From: Candidatus Gastranaerophilales bacterium
Lineage (GTDB): Bacteria; Cyanobacteriota; Vampirovibrionia; Gastranaerophilales; Gastranaerophilaceae
Assembly: GCA_944325605.1 (NCBI GenBank)
Contig: CALVAX010000015.1
Span: 1-40,588 of the forward strand
DNA: 40,588 bases
Direction of reading: 5' to 3'
Below are positions 16,886-22,584 of this stretch, piece after piece (the stretch's first letter is position 1; every line of letters begins with the position of its first letter). Both the position numbers and the translations under genes were made by a program. The notes under the pieces are model-generated. The model did not search any database. It was not told where the DNA came from and saw only the letters and a list, made by a program, of their open reading frames with translations.

Positions 16886-16941
16886 ATTTCATTACCTGAT
16901 TAGTAAATCCGACATTTTTATTTCCTCTACCTCCGGGATTG

Positions 16942-17001
16942 TGCTAGTTCGAACCGGCGAGGAACGAGCCTTGTGAGACTGTATGCCGTATGGCTGAGGG
17001 T
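16942..17001 (+). repeat. 60-bp direct repeat, copy 1
   Basis: It matches 17688-17747 at 57 of 60 positions. The shared core is GTGAGACTGTATGCCGTATG. Confidence 0.85.
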
Positions 17002-17053
17002 AGAATTTCTTAATGAGCGTAGCGAATTTAGAAATTCGGGTAAGGGTAAACTC

Positions 17054-17229
17054 CGCCCCATTTTGTCATGCTGAGTTTGCGGATTTTCGGTAGGGTGAAG
17101 CAAAGCGGAACCCGTAAGGTGCGGGTCGGACGTTACTCCGCCCGCACCCCGAATAATCCAAGATAGTCTCAGTATCTCAACGGGATTCTGAAACAAGTTC
17201 AGAATGACAGTGTAAGACAAAATGGGGCG
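17054..17229. repeat. Inverted-repeat element A, copy 1 (with internal insertion)
   Basis: Perfect 14-bp terminal inverted repeats, CGCCCCATTTTGTC (17054-17067) and its complement (17216-17229). The interior includes ATTCTGAA...TTCAGAAT and an extra insert with an 8-bp GGTGCGGG/CCCGCACC hairpin that copies 2 and 3 lack. Confidence 0.85.
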
Positions 17230-17272
17230 AAAGTAGAGTGAATAGAGTGAATAAGTGTGTTCCTCAAATAAA

Positions 17273-17323
17273 TTCCCCTCGCCCTGCGGGAGAGGGTGAC
17301 ACGAAGTGTCAGGTGAGGGGGCG
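17273..17323. repeat. CCCTCGCC-type palindromic repeat
   Basis: A REP-like hairpin with arms CCCCTCGCCCTGCGGGAGAG and GTGTCAGGTGAGGGG around a GTGACACGAAGTGTCA palindrome. Related arms occur at 17669-17760. Confidence 0.7.
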
Positions 17324-17353
17324 GACAGAACGTGAGGCGTGAAGGGGTGATGG

Positions 17354-17574
17354 TTGCCGCTCAGCTATTGCGGCGCCAGAAAAACATCCGACCATTGCGG
17401 AATGAGCATTCAATGTTCCGTTTCAAAACTTCAAAGCAAGTGTTGTTTGAGCGTAAGCGAGTTCACTTGCTTAATTGAAACGGTTACAATTGATTAGCGA
17501 ATGAAGCACAGGTCGGGAGCTTCTTTGCGGTACTTTCTTGTCGGTACAAGAAAGTACCATATGCCACTGCAACA
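17354..17574 (+). repeat. Multi-hairpin element B, copy 1
   Basis: It matches the reverse complement of 34993-35212 at roughly 85 percent by eye. Conserved parts: nested arms CCGTTTCA/TGAAACGG and GCAAGTG/CACTTGC forming a long imperfect hairpin, then GGTACTTTCTTGT/ACAAGAAAGTACC, a 13-bp stem with a four-base loop. No coding frame is conserved. Confidence 0.85.
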
Positions 17575-17605
17575 TAAGAAAAGATTGAATATTATAAAAT
17601 TCTTT

Positions 17606-17624
17606 GTTGGGCTGAAAGCCCAAC
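17606..17624. repeat. GTTGGG hairpin, copy 2 of 3
   Basis: GTTGGGCTGAAAGCCCAAC followed by CTACA. Related copies lie at 7312-7330 and 34853-34872. It resembles the widespread intergenic GTAGGTTGGG...CCCAAC repeats of Cyanobacteria. Confidence 0.7.
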
Positions 17625-17687
17625 CTACATGCTGTCATTATGAGCGAAGCGAAGCAATCCGGCCTTTTACCCTCTCCCCTTGCGGGA

Positions 17688-17747
17688 TGCTAGTTCGAAC
17701 AGGCGAAGAATGAGCCTTGTGAGACTGTATGCCGTATGGCTGAGGGT
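17688..17747 (+). repeat. 60-bp direct repeat, copy 2, nested in a palindromic repeat
   Basis: This copy splits a CCCTCTCCCCTTGCGGGA ... GAGGGTTAGGGTGAGGGG palindrome (17669-17760) close to its centre, as expected for an insertion. Confidence 0.75.
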
Positions 17748-17791
17748 TAGGGTGAGGGGTTAAAACCTAAAAAAGGCCCTAAAAAAGACGC

Positions 17792-18097
17792 TCACATAAC
17801 CTTAAGCATCTGGAACAAATAGAAAGCGGTTTTGTCGTCAGTAATGGCGCTGACAATACGGGAGCGCATTTCGTCCGGCGAAAGCTCCTGTTTAAAAACA
17901 AAAAGCTCATAGATGTCAACTTCAAGAGCTTTAGCGATGGAAGTAAGAGTTTCGGGGGAAGGGTAATTAGCACCGATTTCTATTTTGCTGACATTTTTTG
18001 GGTCAATGCCAATCATTTCAGCGAACTTTTCCTGCGTAAGCCTTTTCTTTTTGCGCAGCATTTGAATTTTTTGACCTAGTTGAGATTTTAAACACAT
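17792..18097 (-). CDS. XRE-family helix-turn-helix regulator
   Basis: The protein has 101 residues. The Cro/C1-type HTH spans about residues 8-62 (LRKKKRLTQEKFAEMIGID ... VSKIEIG ... PSPETLTSIAKALEVD). The ~35-residue C-terminal tail is too short for a ligand domain and may aid dimerisation. It is transcribed away from the prepilin gene at 18279 with a 181-base shared control region, so it could regulate itself and that pilin. A dyad flanking the pilin -10 is a candidate binding site. Confidence 0.9.
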   Translation of the reverse strand: MCLKSQLGQKIQMLRKKKRLTQEKFAEMIGIDPKNVSKIEIGANYPSPETLTSIAKALEVDIYELFVFKQELSPDEMRSRIVSAITDDKTAFYLFQMLKVM

Positions 18098-18192
18098 AAT
18101 TCCATCGCTCCCTATTTATATATAATTACAATTCCAAAGGGGTAAAATAACTATTTGAAAGACAGAAAAATATTTATTTTCTATCCGCCATA

Positions 18193-18221
18193 TTGACAAA
18201 AATCTATTCATGGGATATAAT
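18193..18221 (+). promoter_or_regulatory. Perfect consensus sigma-70 promoter of the prepilin gene, with flanking dyad
   Basis: TTGACA (18193-18198), 17 bases, TATAAT (18216-18221): an exact consensus. ATGGGA (18210-18215) and TCCCAT (18233-18238) are inverted copies that bracket the -10, so a bound repressor would block it. Confidence 0.85.
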
Positions 18222-18278
18222 TATAAATAAATTCCCATATGTCGAGTGGAATTAGATGTAACAAACGGAGGTATTTAC

Positions 18279-19118
18279 ATGAAGAAAACTATTGGTATGG
18301 GCGGTTTCACGCTCGCAGAAGTGTTGATTACATTAGGTATTATTGGTGTTGTAGCCGCAATGACAATGCCTACCTTGATTAACTCAACACAGGGCGCACA
18401 GTACAAAACAGCGTTTAAAAAATCATTATCCGTTCTTTCTCAAGCTGTTGTCATGAACATTGCGCTTAACGACTATGACCTGTCACAGGTTGTTGCAGGA
18501 AATAACGAGATAGAGGCTAACGATGGAGGGACTCCAGACGATACAAGTGATGATATTGCAGCTGCAGCTGCTGGTGGACCACAATCTTTATATGACCTAT
18601 TTAGCAATCGTTTAAATGTTGTTAGGACTGCAAACGGTAAAGATTTTACAACAACAGCAGGACAGTCTGATGCGTACACAATTATAAGCTTAGGTAGTCA
18701 AAATGATCAGACTGATAAGACAACATTTAGAACAAATCACTGTAAAACAGGATGCGCAAACAACTACCCATCACTAGAGGGTACAGCACCACTAGCAAAA
18801 TTTGGAGCTAATGCAACTATGTTGTTTATGAATGATGGTATTACTTTTATATTTGATAACACTCAAACTACATGTCAAGAAGCAGATACGGGTATTGGGG
18901 TAAGTGATAGCTATTGCTTTGGATACATTGATGTAAACGGTCAGAAGGCACCAAACAGAATAGTTCAATGTGATGGAGGAACTATTACAGGAACTGCAGG
19001 AGGTGATGATGCAACCTGCACAGTAACAAACCCGACAGACATCTACCCGATTGCATTGTATAACCAGTCTGTTGTTCCGGCATCCGCTGCTGCAAGAGCT
19101 GTATTGTACAACAAATAA
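18279..19118 (+). CDS. Type IV prepilin-like protein
   Basis: The protein has 279 residues from the ATG at 18279 (GGAGG seven bases upstream); the longer open frame from a GTG at 18246 reads through that site. A nine-residue leader ends GG|F10-T-L-A-E14 and runs into a hydrophobic helix (VLITLGIIGVVAAMTMP), the class III signal with the conserved Glu5. The C-terminal two thirds are Asp/Thr/Gly-rich with four central and C-terminal cysteines in CKTGC- and TTCQ-type contexts that could form disulfides, plus a DVNGQKAPN element common in pseudopilins. It sits behind a perfect promoter and is followed by a hairpin terminator. Pilin versus pseudopilin cannot be decided here. Confidence 0.92.
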   Translation: MKKTIGMGGFTLAEVLITLGIIGVVAAMTMPTLINSTQGAQYKTAFKKSLSVLSQAVVMNIALNDYDLSQVVAGNNEIEANDGGTPDDTSDDIAAAAAGGPQSLYDLFSNRLNVVRTANGKDFTTTAGQSDAYTIISLGSQNDQTDKTTFRTNHCKTGCANNYPSLEGTAPLAKFGANATMLFMNDGITFIFDNTQTTCQEADTGIGVSDSYCFGYIDVNGQKAPNRIVQCDGGTITGTAGGDDATCTVTNPTDIYPIALYNQSVVPASAAARAVLYNK

Positions 19119-19168
19119 ATCTTTAACATTTGCATAATATAAGTTACAAAAAAAATGCAAATTACCGG

Positions 19169-19200
19169 AAGCCTTACTTGTAACAAAGTGGGGCTTTCTA
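19169..19200 (+). terminator. Terminator-like hairpin after the prepilin gene
   Basis: An 11-pair stem (two G-U) from AAGCCTTACTT (19169-19179) and AAGTGGGGCTT (19186-19196) with a six-base loop. The T-tract that follows is short. Confidence 0.55.
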
Positions 19201-19245
19201 CTAAAAAACAATAAATCTTTTTTAATAAACTATTTGTTATAATTC

Positions 19246-19279
19246 TCGCCTGTGCTCACCACGGGCGATTTTCTTTTTT
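19246..19279 (+). terminator. Intrinsic terminator upstream of fic
   Basis: TCGCCTGTG (19246-19254), loop CTCAC, CACGGGCGA (19260-19268), then TTTTCTTTTTT. It also lies within reach of a TATAAT at about 19238, so it may act on a short leader transcript before fic. Confidence 0.75.
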
Positions 19280-19306
19280 ATGTTATAATTATAACCAGAG
19301 GTACTT

Positions 19307-19915
19307 ATGGTTTTAGAAAATAAACTCGGTATTACCGAATCTGCTGAACTTGCAAGGATTGAAGAAAAATTAAGCAAAAAAAAAGCGCTTGAATTATTTG
19401 AATGCGGTCTGCCGCATTATCTTGAAACCGGTAAGTTTGAAACGCTGGCTTATATCCACAAATTTCTGTTCGGAGAAATTTACGACTTCGCCGGTGAAAT
19501 CCGCTCTGTCAACATTGCTAAAGGCAATTTCCGCTTTGCGCCGGTTATGTATTTGAAAAATGCGCTTGAACATATCGACGCTATGCCGCAGTCAAATTTT
19601 GACGAAATTGTCGAAAAATACGTCGAAATGAATATCGCACATCCTTTCCGCGAAGGCAACGGCAGAAGTACACGTATCTGGCTTGACTTTATCTTTAAAA
19701 AAGAATTGAATAAAGTTGTTGACTGGAATAATGTCGATAAAGAAAACTACCTCGCTGCTATGGAAAGAAGCCCTGTTAAAGATATCGAAATTAAGCATAT
19801 TTTAAAAAACGCTCTGACTGATGATATCCACAACAGAGAAGTTTTTATGAAAGGAATTGATGCCAGTTACAACTACGAAGGCTATCATTTCTACAAAACC
19901 GGAGAGCTTGATTAA
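19307..19915 (+). CDS. fic: Fic/DOC-family protein (probable AMP-transferase)
   Basis: The protein has 202 residues. The catalytic loop [12 protein letters not shown] (112-123) is fully canonical, and the flap hairpin (GNFRFAPV, 73-80) is present. Such enzymes usually transfer AMP from ATP to Ser/Thr/Tyr of a target protein. I see no clear (S/T)xxxE(G/N) inhibitory helix at either end and no adjacent antitoxin-like gene, so how it is kept in check is unclear. The start is set by AGAGG five to six bases upstream of ATG. The C-terminal MKGID.SY.YEGY segment matches a common short Fic subfamily. Confidence 0.93.
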   Translation: MVLENKLGITESAELARIEEKLSKKKALELFECGLPHYLETGKFETLAYIHKFLFGEIYDFAGEIRSVNIAKGNFRFAPVMYLKNALEHIDAMPQSNFDEIVEKYVEMNIAHPFREGNGRSTRIWLDFIFKKELNKVVDWNNVDKENYLAAMERSPVKDIEIKHILKNALTDDIHNREVFMKGIDASYNYEGYHFYKTGELD

Positions 19916-19977
19916 TAAAATTCTTTGTTCGTGGTAAAATAATTCTGTTGATATTAGATTTACAAGGAAGGGATATT

Positions 19978-21258
19978 ATGACAAATAAAGTTGTTGTTGG
20001 CGCTCAATGGGGCGACGAAGGTAAAGCCAAAATTACAGATATTCTGGCGCACGATGCAGATTTAATCATTCGCTATCAGGGCGGCTGCAATGCCGGTCAC
20101 ACTGTCGTTGCAGACAACAAAACTTTTAAATTTCACCTTATCCCCTCAGGTATTCTCTACAAGGGCAAAACCTGCTTCTTAGGCGCCGGAACTGTTATTC
20201 TGCCGGAATTCTTTGAACAGGAAGTGAACGAACTTATCGCTCAGGGAATTGACGTTTCCGGACTCAAAATAAGCCCGCTTGCTTCTATTACAATGCCTTA
20301 TCACACCGAAATCGACGGCTACTCCGAAAGCACCGCCGGTAAAGGTAAAATCGGGACTACTAAAAAAGGTATCGGCCCAACTTACACAGACAAAGCCGCA
20401 AGAATAGGGCTTAAAATAGGCGATCTCTATTCAGAAGAAACTTTAAACGAAAAACTTGACATAATCCTTCCTGTCAAAAACAAAACACTTGAAAAAGTCT
20501 ACGGGCTTCAGCCGTATACAAAGGAATGCCTGCTTTCTCTATGTGAAAAATATGCAGAAATTTTCAAACCATACGTGTGCTTTGAGTGGCAGGAACTTCT
20601 CGAAAATTCACGCAAAAAACAAATCCTTTTTGAAGGCGCTCAAGGAGTTATGCTGGATGTGGACTACGGAACTTATCCTTTTGTAACTTCTTCAAACCCG
20701 ATTGGCGGCGGGGCTTCAACAGGAAGCGGATATGGCCCGACTATGATTGATGAAGTTATCGGGGTTGCTAAAGCTTACGTGACCCGCGTGGGCGAAGGGC
20801 CTTTTGTCACTGAACTTACTGACGAAACCGGCGAAAAAATCAGACAAATCGGTCACGAATTCGGGGTTACGACAGGCCGCCCGAGAAGATGCGGATGGTT
20901 TGATGCCGTTATTATGAGATATTCGGTGCTTGTCGGAGGCTTGACGTCCGTTGCACTCACTAAAGCCGATGTCTTCGATACATTCGACGAAATTAAAGTC
21001 TGCACGGCTTACAAAGACTCACGCGACGGCAAAATCTATAAACATTATCCGACTGATGTTTTTATGCACAAATATCTTGAACCGGTTTACGAAACCCACA
21101 AGGGCTGGAAATCTGATATCTCAGGAATTAGAGATTATGAAAAGCTTCCGGAAAATTGCAGAAAATATCTCGAAAGACTTGAAGAACTTCTCGGCGTCCC
21201 GGTTTCTATCGTCAGCGTCGGCCCTGACAGAGAACAGACGATTTTTAAAATGCAATAG
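19978..21258 (+). CDS. purA: Adenylosuccinate synthetase
   Basis: The protein has 426 residues from the ATG at 19978 (AAGGAAGGG upstream); the open frame extends ten codons further without a ribosome-binding site. It makes adenylosuccinate from IMP, aspartate and GTP in AMP synthesis. Signatures: QWGDEGKAK (10-18) with catalytic Asp13, GGCNAGHTV with the catalytic His, KGIGPTYTDKAARIGL, and VTTGRPRRCGW. The P-loop-like motif reads GDEGKAK instead of the usual GDEGKGK. It stands alone between fic and a prepilin gene. Confidence 0.97.
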   Translation: MTNKVVVGAQWGDEGKAKITDILAHDADLIIRYQGGCNAGHTVVADNKTFKFHLIPSGILYKGKTCFLGAGTVILPEFFEQEVNELIAQGIDVSGLKISPLASITMPYHTEIDGYSESTAGKGKIGTTKKGIGPTYTDKAARIGLKIGDLYSEETLNEKLDIILPVKNKTLEKVYGLQPYTKECLLSLCEKYAEIFKPYVCFEWQELLENSRKKQILFEGAQGVMLDVDYGTYPFVTSSNPIGGGASTGSGYGPTMIDEVIGVAKAYVTRVGEGPFVTELTDETGEKIRQIGHEFGVTTGRPRRCGWFDAVIMRYSVLVGGLTSVALTKADVFDTFDEIKVCTAYKDSRDGKIYKHYPTDVFMHKYLEPVYETHKGWKSDISGIRDYEKLPENCRKYLERLEELLGVPVSIVSVGPDREQTIFKMQ

Positions 21259-21276
21259 GACGGGAAGTTTTATTAA

Positions 21277-21350
21277 AGTGAATAGTGATTAAGTTCTTTT
21301 TGGCGCTGCGCACAATTATTAACTCTGCGTTGCAAACTTATTCACTTCAT
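21277..21350 (+). repeat. Intergenic repeat E, copy 1
   Basis: GTGAATA...AAGTTCTTT..GGCGCTGCGC.CAATTATTAACTCT.CGTT followed by CTTATTCAC. It matches 34896-34965 in the same orientation and can fold by pairing its outer GTGAATA..AAG and CTTATTCAC ends. Confidence 0.75.
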
Positions 21351-21368
21351 CAAATAAATCCCATTACA

Positions 21369-21397
21369 TTGAAAAGCTCCAAAATCTATGTTAAAAT
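21369..21397 (+). promoter_or_regulatory. Strong promoter of the phase-variable prepilin gene
   Basis: TTGAAA (21369-21374), 17 bases, TAAAAT (21392-21397), then AAGGA and the ATG at 21438. Confidence 0.7.
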
Positions 21398-21437
21398 AAA
21401 AGAGTAACAAACGTGAATGTGAAAGGAACCAGAAAGC

Positions 21438-21607
21438 ATGAAAAGCCGCACCATGATTGAATTCCACGGAGGGGGGGGGGGCATAACCAAGCTCCTGCAA
21501 GCTATTTAGCCGAAAGTAATGGAATTAAGCGTCATCCTGAGCCGAAGGCGAAGGATCCAAATAAAAAGCAAGTAGATTCTTCAGTCGCTTCGCTCCTTCA
21601 GAATGAC
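21438..21607 (+). other. 5' part of the prepilin gene with an 11-G tract, out of frame
   Basis: An ATG at 21438 with AAGGA upstream opens MKSRTMIEFHGGGGG and, with the present 11 Gs, stops at TAG 21507-21509 after 23 codons. One extra G (or two fewer) would join this start to the frame that runs without a stop through 21482-21607 into the prepilin at 22471, for a 344-residue product. The first repeat (21531-21607) is read through in that frame. Confidence 0.65.
21471..21481 (+). repeat. Homopolymeric 11-G tract
   Basis: Eleven consecutive Gs (preceded by GGA) within the first 15 codons. Tracts of this length slip in replication and are the classic device of phase variation, but they also attract sequencing and assembly errors. 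Confidence 0.85.
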
Positions 21608-21778
21608 GTGCAGGGTGCGTGGGAATTTCTCGGGCTTTGCGCTCAGAATGACAAGGCAGCACATGGAGATTCTTCGGGCTTCCGCCCTCAGAATGACATA
21701 AAAAAGGACGTCATCCTGAGCCAAAGGCGAAGGATCCACTTAAAACGTAATTGGATTCTTCACTTCGTTCAGAATGAC
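21531..21778. repeat. REP-like GTCATCCTGAG...CAGAATGAC repeats, three units
   Basis: 21531-21607 and 21710-21778 are close copies (GTCATCCTGAGCC, AGGCGAAGGATCC, then GATTCTTCA and TTCAGAATGAC). Between them lie partial units ending CTCAGAATGACA (21619-21652 and 21665-21697). All sit inside the 5' part of the prepilin gene, in an open frame. Confidence 0.8.
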
Positions 21779-22471
21779 AGGAGAAAATCCAAACATGCCG
21801 CCTTCACCATGGCAGAAGTCCTCATAACCATCGGAATAATCGGATTAGTTGCGGCTATGACAATGCCTTCTTTAATTAATAATCACAGAAATAAAGCTTT
21901 AGAAGCAGGTCTGAAAAAAAATTATTCAGTTATCTCTCAAGCTCTGGCAATGTATCAGGCACAGAACGGGATTACACTGACCTCGGCCGATATCCGCCCG
22001 AGAGAATTGAAATCTTTAATTATGCCGTATTTTAACGTTTTGATTGACTGCGGGATTGGAACGGAAGAAGAGGCTTGCATTTTTAATGACCTTGAAAATA
22101 GTTCGAATTCTGACAATATTTATAAGACTTATAATAATAATACTTTAGATCTTGGTTATTTTGATGACGGTCAGTTTATATTAACTGACGGCAGTATGAT
22201 ATTTATTGAAAATTCAACGGTTGAAAATGATCCGAGACGTTATATTTCAGTTGATGTAAACGGTTATTTAAAAAGGCCTAATAAGTTAGGATTTGATTTA
22301 TTTATGTTTCAAATAGATAAAAATGGAAAAATTTTACCAATGGGAGCATCCGGAACTGATTACGAAGATGAAAGGTACTATTGTTCTCCAACTTCGGTCA
22401 GTACAATGAACGGGGCGGCATGCACGTATAAGGCATTAACTGATAAGTATTATTTTAAAAATCTGCACTAA
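21608..22471 (+). CDS. Type IV prepilin-like protein, probably phase-off or disrupted
   Basis: The frame from GTG 21608 to 22471 has 287 codons. The true pilin begins at AFTMAEVLITIGIIGLVAAMT (F at 21803): a prepilin helix with Glu5, preceded by Ala at -1. It is followed by a pilin-like body with a DVNGYLKRPN element and four cysteines, as in the pilin at 18279. No start codon with a ribosome-binding site lies near the helix, and the GTG at 21608 has none. The only credible start is the ATG at 21438, one base out of frame because of the G-tract, with about 120 leader residues encoded by REP-like repeats. It is either a phase-variable gene in its off state or a pilin broken by repeat insertion. 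Confidence 0.7.
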   Translation: MQGAWEFLGLCAQNDKAAHGDSSGFRPQNDIKKDVILSQRRRIHLKRNWILHFVQNDRRKSKHAAFTMAEVLITIGIIGLVAAMTMPSLINNHRNKALEAGLKKNYSVISQALAMYQAQNGITLTSADIRPRELKSLIMPYFNVLIDCGIGTEEEACIFNDLENSSNSDNIYKTYNNNTLDLGYFDDGQFILTDGSMIFIENSTVENDPRRYISVDVNGYLKRPNKLGFDLFMFQIDKNGKILPMGASGTDYEDERYYCSPTSVSTMNGAACTYKALTDKYYFKNLH

Positions 22472-22584
22472 GCACAAAAATTATCACATCTGCCAATATA
22501 AAAAATGTTTTTAAAAATTTACAAAAAGGCAATTTTTATTTTTCCCGTGTTTTTATTATCATATAAGGTAGTAAGGAAAAGTAT

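Larger units (their letters stand above)
16886..17791. other. Non-coding repeat island I
   Basis: About 900 bases without a real gene. The short open frames here are translations of hairpin repeats. It contains, in order, a GATTAGTAAATCCGAC motif, a 60-bp direct repeat, a 14-bp inverted-repeat element with an insertion, a CCCTCGCC...GGTGAGGGG hairpin, a ~220-bp multi-hairpin element, a GTTGGG...CCCAAC hairpin, and the second copy of the 60-bp repeat nested in another CCCTCTCC...GTGAGGGG hairpin. Confidence 0.85.

Noticed and set aside
16927-17220. 97-residue minus-strand open frame in repeat island I
   Set aside because: It translates repeat DNA (for example SYTVILNLFQNPVEIL), a well-known kind of spurious open frame over dispersed palindromes.
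17501-17713. 70-residue plus-strand open frame
   Set aside because: It lies entirely over elements B, the GTTGGG hairpin and the nested repeat, with no ribosome-binding site or promoter.
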